Source: an uncultured Lachnospiraceae bacterium (GTDB lineage Bacteria; Bacillota; Clostridia; Lachnospirales; Lachnospiraceae). From it: a DNA stretch of 64,000 bases. A model generated the notes under the pieces. That model searched no databases, was not told where the DNA came from, and saw nothing but the letters and a program-made list of their open reading frames with translations. A program made the position numbers and the translations under genes. Where the stretch lies: positions 103,551 through 167,550 of the forward strand of contig CAKRVA010000004.1 in assembly GCA_934408585.1 (NCBI GenBank). The letters run 5' to 3'. Shown in pieces: positions 16,472 through 24,902 of the stretch. Position 1 is the stretch's first letter, and each line of letters begins with the position of its first letter.

Positions 16472-16657
16472 ACGAGCGTATATGATAATGTATCAGTGCT
16501 TTGTGCCAAGAAGAAGAAATCTATTCGTTGTGTTGAGAGAGAAGCACATTTAGCCGTTGGAACAATTTCCAAATGGAAAAAATCAAATCCTACTGTGGAT
16601 AACCTTAAGGCAGTAGCAAAGGTGCTTAAAGTCAAAGTAGACAAGCTGTTGGAGTAG
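16472..16657 (+). CDS. Small XRE/Cro-like regulator with apparent ACG start
   Basis: About 61 residues with a helix-turn-helix (CVEREAHLAVGTISKWKK) of the short Cro-like type. A strong AAGGAGGTGA lies at 16457-16466, and the codon at the correct distance is ACG (16472), followed by SVYDNV, the usual second-residue context of such proteins. The only in-frame ATG, at 16418, is upstream of the ribosome site and overlaps operator 3. Either ACG is used as a weak start or the original ATG has mutated. It faces away from the cI-like gene. Confidence 0.7.
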   Translation, partial: TSVYDNVSVLCAKKKKSIRCVEREAHLAVGTISKWKKSNPTVDNLKAVAKVLKVKVDKLLE

Positions 16658-16668
16658 GAAGGAGAGCA

Positions 16669-16755
16669 ATGGATATTATTGAAAGCAAGTATATCAATGC
16701 TTCGAAAATGACAGTGTCTTTCGAAGTGTCAAGTGACGATTATCTTAGCATTTAA
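16669..16755 (+). CDS. 28-codon open frame after the Cro-like gene
   Basis: ATG at 16669 follows GGAAGGAGAGC at good spacing, 11 bp after the regulator's stop. The predicted peptide has no recognisable motif. The ribosome site is the only support. The frame lies antisense to the remains of the PemK/MazF pseudogene, so it may be fortuitous. Confidence 0.3.
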   Translation: MDIIESKYINASKMTVSFEVSSDDYLSI

Positions 16756-16969
16756 ACTTGTAAAAAGCTCATTTCCGAGAAAGATACTTCCACTATGAAG
16801 GTTGGTAATATCTGTAGTGGTTTTTACAGACGTAAGGGGAACAATACTGACTACAGGAGAAGATTTAGGGTTGTTTTTTTTCTATTACAACAGCGTAGTG
16901 CAACCCGCCCTCTTCACTGCCAATATTAAAACCAAGATGAACCTTTATAATTTCTGAAAAAAAGGACAT
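16733..16969 (-). pseudogene. PemK/MazF-family toxin, frameshifted
   Basis: The leftward frame from 16969 encodes EIIKVHLGFNIGSEEGGLHY-AVVIEKK, typical of the long PemK/MazF toxin family of Clostridia, then stops at 16865. In the next frame the sequence continues as NPKSSPVVSIVPLTSVK, then an LGNELFTSLNAKI-type block, also characteristic. The switch occurs at an eight-A run (plus strand T-run about 16873-16880), so a single-base slip broke the gene. The second part stops near 16733, shorter than usual. The N-terminus upstream of 16969 is unclear; the frame is open to 17158 but looks non-coding. No antitoxin is seen. Confidence 0.65.
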
Positions 16970-17054
16970 TTTATCTTTGATTGAAAATGAGAATATTGTA
17001 TAAGTAGAAGCAGTTTGACTGCACACCAGAATAGTTATGCAGTTAAAGCAAACA

Positions 17055-17084
17055 AAAACCCCCAAGATTTCTCTTGGGGGTTTT
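17055..17084. terminator. Strong bidirectional terminator at the element edge
   Basis: Perfect 13-bp stem (AAAACCCCCAAGA / TCTTGGGGGTTTT) with a 4-base loop. On the minus strand it is followed by TTTTTGTTTG, so it probably ends the MFS transporter transcript. Confidence 0.88.
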
Positions 17085-17115
17085 CGCTTGTGTAAAAGGG
17101 GAATTTTTCCGGAAT

Positions 17116-17157
17116 TGCTAATTAGCCTTACCGATTTCTCAATCGGTACAATTAGCA
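17116..17157. repeat. Nested inverted repeat
   Basis: TGCTAATT (17116-17123) pairs with AATTAGCA (17150-17157) around an inner ACCGATT/AATCGGT stem. The left arm GCTAATTAGC is itself palindromic. It lies between the decayed element and the MFS gene and may mark the element's outer end or be part of the MFS 3' UTR. Confidence 0.5.
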
Positions 17158-17219
17158 TTATATGGTCTATAAGGGTTATAATCTATAATTATTTTGACAA
17201 ATTATAACACTATATTGAT

Positions 17220-18533
17220 TTATTCCCCTGCTGGATTCTCTTTTTTCTTTCCAATCATAGTAAAGCAGATGATTGCTGCAATGATATAAAGAACAAGAGT
17301 TACATATAAAACCGTCTGATATCCGACCGGATTGCAGCTTACTACGTTGCCGTCTGCAAGTGTTACATCTTCAAATGTACCGAAATGATTTACAATATAA
17401 GTTGCAAGCTGATTTCCGGTAAGTCCTGCAAAAGCCCACGCAGAAAGGCAAAGTCCGTGAATGGCACTGATGGTTTTCATTCCGAAATGATCGGAAAGCA
17501 GGGTAGGAACATTTGAGAAGCCACCGCCGTATCCTGCATTTACCATAATTAACAATGCAACACATAACCATACAATTTTGTTCGTGATTCCGCCGGTAAG
17601 AATTGTTGCGCCGGTGAAAACAATCGACAAAAGGAAGATTACTTTGTATATGGTATTTCGGTCTTTCAAACCATCTGCTGCTGCAGAAAAGCCAAGACGA
17701 CCGGCAGCATTTGCAATCGCGGTTACACTGGATAACACACTGATTACAGCAAGGCTGAGTCCCATGGTTTTTAAAATCGGTTTTTCCTGAGAAATTAAAG
17801 CAAGTCCACAGGTAATGTTGATGTAGAACATCAGCCAGATGCCAATGAATGTTTTGTTTGTAAATGCCATTTTGATGTTTGAGCCAAGAGCTTTGAAGAA
17901 TGCACCAAGACCACCCTCGTCATCATGTTCTTCCACCCAGCCTTCCGGCTTTTTAAGAAGAAGATGACCAATGAACATCATAACAAAATAAACAGCACCC
18001 ATAATAAAGAACATTGGTGCAGGATTTGCAACACCGTCTACGGTGAACTTGGAAAGAATTGCCTGCATAATCGGGCTGGCAATTGCTTTTGCAGCACCAA
18101 ATCCGGCAACTGCCAGACCGGTTGCAAGACCTTTTTTGTCTTTAAACCAAAGCATTAATGTTTTTACGGGAGATAAGTAACCGGTACCAAGACCAATACC
18201 CATAATACAACCGTAAAAGAGATAAATACCAACCAGAGATTTCATCATAATGGAAACTCCGGTTCCAATCATACCGATGGTAAAGCAGATTGTAGCAATC
18301 AGGGAGGATTTATGAATATCCTTTTCGACTACGTTTCCTAAGAATGCAGCGGACATTCCGAGGAAGAAGATGGCAAAACTAAATGCCCATTCAACGGCAC
18401 TTTTGCTTTTGCCGATGTAGTCAGCAACTTCCTGACTGAATACGGACCAGCAATAAACGGTACCAATACTGCAATGAAGTAATAATGCGGGGATTGCAGC
18501 TCTCACCCATTTGTTGTTTGAACCTTTTTTCAT
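17220..18533 (-). CDS. MFS transporter, oxalate/formate antiporter (OFA) type
   Basis: A 437-residue protein with 12 predicted hydrophobic helices. The N-terminal segment GTVYCWSVFSQEVADYIGKS and the GxGTGYLSPVKTLMLWF stretch are typical of OFA transporters, which exchange or import small carboxylates. Substrate cannot be read from sequence. Start 18533 is chosen because the protein then begins MKKGSNNKWVRAAIP; an upstream in-frame ATG at 18584 lies in AT-rich promoter-like DNA. It is transcribed alone, leftward, with a strong terminator downstream. Confidence 0.85.
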   Translation of the reverse strand: MKKGSNNKWVRAAIPALLLHCSIGTVYCWSVFSQEVADYIGKSKSAVEWAFSFAIFFLGMSAAFLGNVVEKDIHKSSLIATICFTIGMIGTGVSIMMKSLVGIYLFYGCIMGIGLGTGYLSPVKTLMLWFKDKKGLATGLAVAGFGAAKAIASPIMQAILSKFTVDGVANPAPMFFIMGAVYFVMMFIGHLLLKKPEGWVEEHDDEGGLGAFFKALGSNIKMAFTNKTFIGIWLMFYINITCGLALISQEKPILKTMGLSLAVISVLSSVTAIANAAGRLGFSAAADGLKDRNTIYKVIFLLSIVFTGATILTGGITNKIVWLCVALLIMVNAGYGGGFSNVPTLLSDHFGMKTISAIHGLCLSAWAFAGLTGNQLATYIVNHFGTFEDVTLADGNVVSCNPVGYQTVLYVTLVLYIIAAIICFTMIGKKKENPAGE

Positions 18534-18716
18534 TTCGTACTCTCTTTCTATATGTATTTGTAAATGATTAATGAAAATCAACAAATATTATACCGTAGTA
18601 ACCATGTTTTTCCAAGCATATTTTGGAAAATCTGTATTTTGAAGTTTTTTTTCTGAAGCTTTTATGGTAAGATAAATAAGTATACTTGCAAAAACTAGGG
18701 GAGGTGCGTGATTTCT

Positions 18717-19178
18717 ATGGAAAATGAAAATGTCTATTTAGAGGAATTGATGCAGAAATATCGTGAGAAAAGCGAATCTTTGCTGCGATATATTCCTTAT
18801 TTTGAACAGAAAATCGGACAGAGAAACTATGATATTTACCAGGGAAGCGGAGAAATGAAAACTTCCGTGCCCATCCCAATTTATGATAGTACGCTGCTTG
18901 CCTTTGTAAAAGAAGTGCAGAAGACAGGACTAGTAGACCGGAATTATGTCTATGTGCTGTCAAATCATGGAATACGTAAGCCTGCCGATGAACTTCCGGC
19001 AGTACAACGTGCAGAATTCAAGGATATTGAAGTTATTTATGCAGTTATGGCAAAATATGTACTTGGTGGAATGACAAGGGGAAGTATGTGGTCCCAGGCA
19101 GTTGAAAATGGAACTTTTCTGGAGTGCCTGAAAAAGTTAAAAGAAGTTCTGAATGTGTGGGAGCATCCATTAGCGTAA
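18717..19178 (+). CDS. DUF6508-like conserved protein
   Basis: A 153-residue soluble protein. The C-terminal pattern AVMAKYVLGGMTRGSMWSQA followed by a short LKKLKE segment resembles the DUF6508 family, which has no known function. ATG 18717 follows GGGGAGGTG; a GTG at 18708 is possible but too close. It sits 30 bp upstream of the TetR regulator in the same direction, which suggests co-transcription. Confidence 0.65.
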   Translation: MENENVYLEELMQKYREKSESLLRYIPYFEQKIGQRNYDIYQGSGEMKTSVPIPIYDSTLLAFVKEVQKTGLVDRNYVYVLSNHGIRKPADELPAVQRAEFKDIEVIYAVMAKYVLGGMTRGSMWSQAVENGTFLECLKKLKEVLNVWEHPLA

Positions 19179-19208
19179 GGAAAGAAAGCAACGAGGGTTA
19201 CAGATAAG

Positions 19209-19790
19209 ATGAGTGATAAGTCTGTTCAAAAGAAACAGTATATTGTAGATACAGCCAGAAAGGTATTTCAGGAAAAAGGATTCAAGCAGGTTACGATGAA
19301 GGATATTGTGGATGCATGTGAAATCAGCCGTGGAGGCTTGTATCTGTATTTTTCAAGTACCGAAGAATTGTTTGAAGAACTGCTGAAGCAGGAACAGGAG
19401 CGCGAAGACTCCTTTGGAGAGGGAATTCCGAAGAATGCAACAGCTGCTGAGGTTCTGGCATTATTTATGAAAGAACAGAAGAGGGAGCTTTTAAATAAGG
19501 GAGCATCCCTGACGGTTGCCATCTATGAGTATTATTTTGGAAAGAAAGTACCTGCAAAAGAAAATCATATCAAGAAACAGTTTGATATTGCCGTATATGT
19601 TCTGGAACGGCTGATTGCAGAAGGCGTGGAAACAGGAGAGTTTTATTGCGTGGACGCCCAGCGTGCAGCAAGCAATATGATGTATGTATTGGAAGGATTG
19701 AAGGTCGCTGCCAAAACAAGAGGAATTACAGAAGCTGCAGTTGACCGGGAAATACTGTATATGATGAGTGGTTTGATCGCAGAAGAATAA
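19209..19790 (+). CDS. TetR-family transcriptional regulator
   Basis: The 193-residue protein has a standard TetR N-terminus: IVDTARKVFQEKGFKQVTMKDIVDACEISRGGLYLYF contains the helix-turn-helix, at about residues 12-50. The C-terminal ligand domain is not assignable. It is 52 bp upstream of purL, but nothing shows it controls purine genes; the DUF6508-like gene or the divergent MFS transporter are equally plausible targets. Confidence 0.88.
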   Translation: MSDKSVQKKQYIVDTARKVFQEKGFKQVTMKDIVDACEISRGGLYLYFSSTEELFEELLKQEQEREDSFGEGIPKNATAAEVLALFMKEQKRELLNKGASLTVAIYEYYFGKKVPAKENHIKKQFDIAVYVLERLIAEGVETGEFYCVDAQRAASNMMYVLEGLKVAAKTRGITEAAVDREILYMMSGLIAEE

Positions 19791-19842
19791 CATTCGGCTG
19801 CTTTTAAATAAAGAAATGATAATGGAGGATGATAGGAGTTTT

Positions 19843-22800
19843 ATGAATACTGTAAAACGTGTCTATGTGGAGAAGAAAGAGCCCTTTGCCGTTAAGGCAA
19901 AAGAATTACAGGAGGAGATTGAAAACTATCTGGGAATTGCAGATGTAGAAAAGGTCAGAGTATTTATCCGCTATGATGTGGAGAATATTTCAGAGCAGGT
20001 GTTTGAAGAAGCATTGTCCTGTGTATTTTCCGAACCGCCTGTAGATATCTATTATTTGGAAGAAATTGAAATTCCGGAAAATGGACATGTCTTTAGTGTA
20101 GAATTCTTACCGGGACAATTTGATCAGCGTGCAGATTCCGCTGTACAGTGTATTAAATTCTTAAAAGAAGATGAGGAACCGGTAATTCGTACCGCAGTAA
20201 CATATCTGATACAGGGTGATGTCACCGAACAGGAAATTTCCCGTATAAAAGCATATTGCATTAATCCAGTGGATTCCAGGGAAGTTGGAATGGAAAAACC
20301 GGAAACACTGATTGCAAATTATGAAGAGCCTGAGGATGTTGCTATTTTCGAAGGCTTTACAGAAATGAAAGAAGATGAGCTGCGCGGACTATATGAGAGT
20401 CTGGAGCTCGCAATGACATTTAAGGACTTTTTACATATTCAGAAGTATTTTGCGGGAGAAGAACACCGCAATCCTACAATGACGGAAATCCGTGTACTTG
20501 ATACCTATTGGTCGGACCATTGCCGTCATACCACGTTTTCCACAGAATTGAAAAACGTGACATTCAAGGATGGATATTATAGAGAACCATTAGAAACAAC
20601 ATATGAAAGCTATCTGGATACCAGAAAAGAAATTTTCGCAGGCAGGGAGGATAAATTTGTCTGCCTGATGGATCTTGCATTGATGGCAATGAGAAAATTG
20701 AAAAAAGACGGAAAACTCGATGATATGGAGGAATCCGATGAAATCAACGCATGTTCTGTAGTTGTTCCGGTAGAAATGGATTATGGCGATGGACCGGTAA
20801 CGGAAGAATGGCTTGTATTCTTTAAGAACGAAACACATAATCATCCTACGGAAATAGAACCGTTTGGTGGTGCTGCTACCTGTCTTGGCGGAGCAATCAG
20901 AGATCCGTTGTCCGGTCGTGGCTATGTATATCAGGCAATGCGTATCACAGGAGCAGCAGACCCGACAGTTCCTGTCGCAGATACCTTAAAAGGAAAACTT
21001 CCACAGAAGAAGCTGGTGCGTGGAGCAGCAAGCGGATATTCTTCTTATGGAAATCAGATTGGTCTGGCAACAGGCTATGTAAAAGAACTTTATCATCCAT
21101 CTTATGTGGCAAAAAGAATGGAAATCGGAGCTGTTATGGGTGCGGCTCCACGTAAGAATGTCATTCGTGAAACCTCCGATCCGGGAGATATCATTATATT
21201 ATTAGGAGGAAGAACAGGACGTGACGGTTGTGGTGGTGCAACCGGTTCTTCCAAAGTACATACAGAGTCTTCCCTTGAAAAGTGTGGTGCGGAAGTTCAG
21301 AAGGGTAATGCACCTACGGAACGTAAGATTCAAAGATTATTCCGTCGTGGAGAAGTAAGCCGTCTGATTAAAAAGTGTAATGACTTTGGTGCAGGCGGAG
21401 TTTCGGTTGCAATCGGAGAACTTGCGGATGGACTTGTTGTTGATTTGGATAAGGTGCCAAAGAAATATGCAGGTCTGGACGGTACTGAACTTGCAATTTC
21501 AGAATCACAGGAAAGAATGGCAGTTGTTGTTGCACCAAAGGATGTAGACGAATTCCTTTCTTATGCGGCAGAGGAAAATCTGGAGGCAGTCCCGGTAGCA
21601 GTTGTTACCGAAGAACCCAGACTGATTTTGAAGTGGCGTGAAAAAGAAATTGTAAATATTAAGCGTCAGTTCCTGGATACAAATGGAGCACATCAGGAAA
21701 CAAACGTAGAAGTAGATATTCCGAATGAAGAGGATGACTACTTTAAGAAAATTGCACTTCCTAAGGTGGAAGAAGAACTTGAAAAAGGAAACATTAAGGA
21801 AGCTTACTTAGAAACATTAAAAGATTTGAATGTCTGCTCGCAGAAGGGACTTGTCGAAATGTTTGACTCTTCGATTGGAGCAGGTTCTGTGCTGATGCCA
21901 TATGGTGGAAAATATCAGCTCACAGAAACGCAGACAATGGTAGCAAAGCTTCCGGTACTAAAAGGAAAAACAGATACCGTAACCATGATGAGTTATGGAT
22001 TTGATCCATATTTATCTTCCTGGAGCCCATACCACGGTGCAGTTTATGCAGTGACCGAATCACTTGCTAAAATTGTGGCTGGAGGCGGTGACTTCCGTAA
22101 GGTACGTTTTACATTCCAGGAATATTTCCGTCGTATGACTTCAGACCCATCCAGATGGAGCCAGCCGTTTGCAGCATTGCTGGGGGCATATGATGCACAG
22201 CTTGGTTTTGGACTGCCTTCCATCGGTGGCAAGGACAGTATGTCCGGTACATTTAACGATATTGATGTGCCTCCGACACTAGTATCTTTTGCGGTGGATG
22301 TGGCAGAAGGAAAGCATATAATCACGCCGGAATTAAAGGAAGCAGGAAACAAGCTGGTACAGTTCTGGTTTGATAAGGATGAATATGAAATCCCTGTTTA
22401 TGATCATGCAATGAGGACCTTCCGTTTTGTTACACAGCTTATCTGGGATGGAAAAGTAAAATCTGCCTATGCACTTGATGCCAAAGGTCTTGCAGCAGGA
22501 CTCAGCCGTATGGCATTTGGTAACAAGCTTGGAGTTACTTTCGAAGAAAGCCTGAAAGCAAAAGATTTATTTGAAAACTGCATTGGTGACCTTGTGCTTG
22601 AAATGAGTGCGGAAGATGCAGCATCATTACAGCAGATGTGTGAAAACATGGAAGATATGGATGATTTGAATTTCCGTGTGGTTGCGACAGTAACGGAAGA
22701 TGCAAAGTTCTGTTATGGCGAAATGGAAATTTCCATGGAAGAAGCATTACAGGCATGGAAGGGCACATTGGAAAAAGTATTCCCGACGAAAGCCGAAAAA

Positions 22801-23667
22801 GGAACAGAGCCAATTGAAACCAGACTTTATCATGCAGATTCTGTTTATGTCTGCAAGCATAAAGTAGCACGTCCTACCGTATTCATTCCGGTATTTCCGG
22901 GAACAAACTGTGAATACGACAGTGCAAAGGCATTTCAGCGTGCCGGTGCGCAGGTTATTACAAAAGTATTTAAAAATCAATCGGCACAGGATATCCGTGA
23001 TTCGGTAGAAATATTTGAAAAAGAAATCGCGAAATCTCAGATTATTATGTTCCCGGGTGGTTTCTCGGCTGGTGATGAACCGGACGGAAGTGCAAAATTC
23101 TTTGCTACCGCATTCCGTAATGAGAAGCTGAAAGAGGCTGTTATGAAGCTGTTACAGGAACGGGACGGACTTGCACTTGGTATCTGTAACGGATTCCAGG
23201 CACTGATTAAGCTCGGTCTTGTGCCATATGGAGAAATAACCGGACAGAAAGAAGATTCTCCAACACTTACATTTAATACCATTAACCGTCATATATCCAA
23301 GATGGCATATATGAAAGTTGTTTCCAATAAATCACCCTGGTTACAGCAGGCTGTTCTGGGAGAAACATATTGTTGTCCTGCTTCTCATGGTGAGGGACGT
23401 TTTGTTGCTTCCAAAGAATGGATTCAGCGTCTGTTTGAAAATGGTCAGGTGGCAACACAGTACTGTGACCTGAATGGAGCAGTATCCATGGATGAGGAAT
23501 GGAATATTAACGGCTCTTATGCATCCATTGAAGGAATTACCTCTCCGGATGGAAGATGCTTTGGTAAGATGGTTCATGCGGAAAGACGTGATAAGGGTGT
23601 AGCTATCAATATTTATGGCGAACAGGATATGAAAATATTTGAATCCGGAGTAAGCTATTTCTCATAA
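19843..23667 (+). CDS. purL: PurL, phosphoribosylformylglycinamidine synthase, single-chain type
   Basis: A 1274-residue large-type FGAM synthase, with the synthetase and glutaminase on one chain. It converts FGAR to FGAM with glutamine and ATP. Seen are the DTYWSDHCRHTTF segment, the NETHNHPTEIEPFGGAATCLGG motif, a second synthetase half with GGKDSMSGT, and a C-terminal glutaminase with nucleophile in LGICNGFQAL and a HAERR-ending block. Start 19843 follows ATAGGAG; the ATG at 19816 would include that site. It is separated from purEMND by about 15 kb, so the pathway genes are split in this genome. Confidence 0.97.
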   Translation: MNTVKRVYVEKKEPFAVKAKELQEEIENYLGIADVEKVRVFIRYDVENISEQVFEEALSCVFSEPPVDIYYLEEIEIPENGHVFSVEFLPGQFDQRADSAVQCIKFLKEDEEPVIRTAVTYLIQGDVTEQEISRIKAYCINPVDSREVGMEKPETLIANYEEPEDVAIFEGFTEMKEDELRGLYESLELAMTFKDFLHIQKYFAGEEHRNPTMTEIRVLDTYWSDHCRHTTFSTELKNVTFKDGYYREPLETTYESYLDTRKEIFAGREDKFVCLMDLALMAMRKLKKDGKLDDMEESDEINACSVVVPVEMDYGDGPVTEEWLVFFKNETHNHPTEIEPFGGAATCLGGAIRDPLSGRGYVYQAMRITGAADPTVPVADTLKGKLPQKKLVRGAASGYSSYGNQIGLATGYVKELYHPSYVAKRMEIGAVMGAAPRKNVIRETSDPGDIIILLGGRTGRDGCGGATGSSKVHTESSLEKCGAEVQKGNAPTERKIQRLFRRGEVSRLIKKCNDFGAGGVSVAIGELADGLVVDLDKVPKKYAGLDGTELAISESQERMAVVVAPKDVDEFLSYAAEENLEAVPVAVVTEEPRLILKWREKEIVNIKRQFLDTNGAHQETNVEVDIPNEEDDYFKKIALPKVEEELEKGNIKEAYLETLKDLNVCSQKGLVEMFDSSIGAGSVLMPYGGKYQLTETQTMVAKLPVLKGKTDTVTMMSYGFDPYLSSWSPYHGAVYAVTESLAKIVAGGGDFRKVRFTFQEYFRRMTSDPSRWSQPFAALLGAYDAQLGFGLPSIGGKDSMSGTFNDIDVPPTLVSFAVDVAEGKHIITPELKEAGNKLVQFWFDKDEYEIPVYDHAMRTFRFVTQLIWDGKVKSAYALDAKGLAAGLSRMAFGNKLGVTFEESLKAKDLFENCIGDLVLEMSAEDAASLQQMCENMEDMDDLNFRVVATVTEDAKFCYGEMEISMEEALQAWKGTLEKVFPTKAEKGTEPIETRLYHADSVYVCKHKVARPTVFIPVFPGTNCEYDSAKAFQRAGAQVITKVFKNQSAQDIRDSVEIFEKEIAKSQIIMFPGGFSAGDEPDGSAKFFATAFRNEKLKEAVMKLLQERDGLALGICNGFQALIKLGLVPYGEITGQKEDSPTLTFNTINRHISKMAYMKVVSNKSPWLQQAVLGETYCCPASHGEGRFVASKEWIQRLFENGQVATQYCDLNGAVSMDEEWNINGSYASIEGITSPDGRCFGKMVHAERRDKGVAINIYGEQDMKIFESGVSYFS

Positions 23668-23712
23668 TGGAATAGGTACATAGCCTGACATAGTTATCAT
23701 TACTACTTGTTA

Positions 23713-23741
23713 TTGAAAATATAATGAGTTAGTGATACAAT
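23713..23741 (+). promoter_or_regulatory. Promoter candidate for the DegV gene
   Basis: TTGAAA at 23713-23718, TACAAT at 23736-23741, 17-bp spacer, 38 bp before the ATG. Confidence 0.55.
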
Positions 23742-23778
23742 CTTTTCGTGAAAACGCAAAAAAGAGAGGTTGACTTGA

Positions 23779-24666
23779 ATGAATGATTTTGTACTCAGCT
23801 GCTGTTCAACAGCAGATTTAGCAAGAGAACGTTTAGAATCAAGAAATATTAAATATGTATGTTTCCATTTTGAACTGGATGGAAAAGAATACATGGATGA
23901 CTTGGGAGAATCCATAGAATTCCATGATTTTTACAATGCAATGGCAAACGGAGCAGAAACAAGAACTTCCCAGGTAAATGCCGAAGAATATGAAGCTTAT
24001 TTTGAGGGATTCTTAAAGGAAGGAAAAGATGTTCTGCATCTGACTCTTTCCAGTGGAATTTCCGGAAGCTATAACTCCGCAATGATTGCAAAGCGTGATT
24101 TGGAAGAAAAATATCCGGATCGCAAGATCTATGTGGTAGATTCTTTGGGAGCTTCTTCCGGTTACGGTCTGATTATGGACACTCTGGCAGATATGCGCGA
24201 TGAAGGAAAAAGTATTGACGAACTTTACGAATGGGTAGAGGCAAACAAGTTAAAGCTTCATCACTGGTTCTTTTCCACGGACTTAACCTTCTATGTAAAA
24301 GGTGGCCGTGTATCGAAGACAGCAGGATTTGTAGGAAGTATTTTGGATATTTGTCCATTGTTAAATATGGATAATCTGGGAAAACTGATTCCGAGATTTA
24401 AGATTCGTACCAAGAAAAAGGTTATTCAGACCATCGTAAGCAAGATGATTGAAAATGCAGACGGTGGTACGGCATATAACGGAAAATGCTTTATTTCCCA
24501 GTCTGACTGCTATGAGGATGCAAGAGCAGTAGCTGATTTGGTTGAAAAGAATTTCCCGAATCTGAAAGAACCGGTTTCCATTAATTATATTGGAACGACA
24601 ATTGGAAGTCATACAGGTCCCGGAACCGTAGCATTGTTCTTTTGGGGAAAAGAAAGAGTCGATTAA
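23779..24666 (+). CDS. DegV-family fatty-acid-binding protein
   Basis: The 295-residue protein shows DegV landmarks: an N-terminal SCCSTADL, TSQVNAEEYEAYF, LTLSSGISGSYNSA, DSLGASSGYG and LTFYVKGGRVSK. The family binds fatty acids and supplies them to the FakA kinase for acyl-phosphate formation. No fakA is adjacent. A clear terminator follows. Confidence 0.92.
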   Translation: MNDFVLSCCSTADLARERLESRNIKYVCFHFELDGKEYMDDLGESIEFHDFYNAMANGAETRTSQVNAEEYEAYFEGFLKEGKDVLHLTLSSGISGSYNSAMIAKRDLEEKYPDRKIYVVDSLGASSGYGLIMDTLADMRDEGKSIDELYEWVEANKLKLHHWFFSTDLTFYVKGGRVSKTAGFVGSILDICPLLNMDNLGKLIPRFKIRTKKKVIQTIVSKMIENADGGTAYNGKCFISQSDCYEDARAVADLVEKNFPNLKEPVSINYIGTTIGSHTGPGTVALFFWGKERVD

Positions 24667-24692
24667 AACAGTAAAAATATGGGAAAATGTTT

Positions 24693-24722
24693 AGGAAGAT
24701 GCGTCAGCATCTTCCTTTTTTC
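24693..24722 (+). terminator. Intrinsic terminator after the DegV gene
   Basis: Stem AGGAAGATGC / GCATCTTCCT (10 bp), GTCA loop, followed by TTTTTT. Confidence 0.93.
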
Positions 24723-24808
24723 GGCATATTTACCAAAAAATACAAGCAATTTTTTCGAATATAACCTATTGCAATCTAACATATTAGGTATTAATATATA
24801 ATTAATTC

Positions 24809-24831
24809 TTGGAAACGTTACCGAAAACGGT
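24809..24831 (+). promoter_or_regulatory. cre-like and second dyad operator upstream of a sugar ABC operon
   Basis: TTGGAAACGTTACC (24809-24822) fits the CcpA cre pattern except for the last position. It overlaps ACCG-AAAA-CGGT (24820-24831), a perfect dyad that could bind a LacI-type or other regulator. The pair lies 70-95 bp upstream of the binding-protein gene. Confidence 0.5.
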
Positions 24832-24902
24832 GCCGGAACTTTCCGGATATGATTTTTCGGTAGTTTTAACAAAAAAATAAAGACGAAGGAGAGGGAAAAT
24901 TT

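Noticed and set aside
16756..16930. Open frame after the 28-codon peptide that could be a read-through product
   Set aside because: It is antisense to the better supported PemK/MazF pseudogene, whose family pattern explains the sequence.
16970..17158. N-terminal 63 residues of the leftward frame upstream of the toxin
   Set aside because: The segment crosses a perfect terminator hairpin and the nested repeat, and has no toxin-family pattern.
11600..17220. Second copy of the tRNA-Trp 3' end as a right attachment site
   Set aside because: I searched by eye for the TTCGATTCC...GCCCCT end and saw only the tRNA copy; the right boundary remains undefined.
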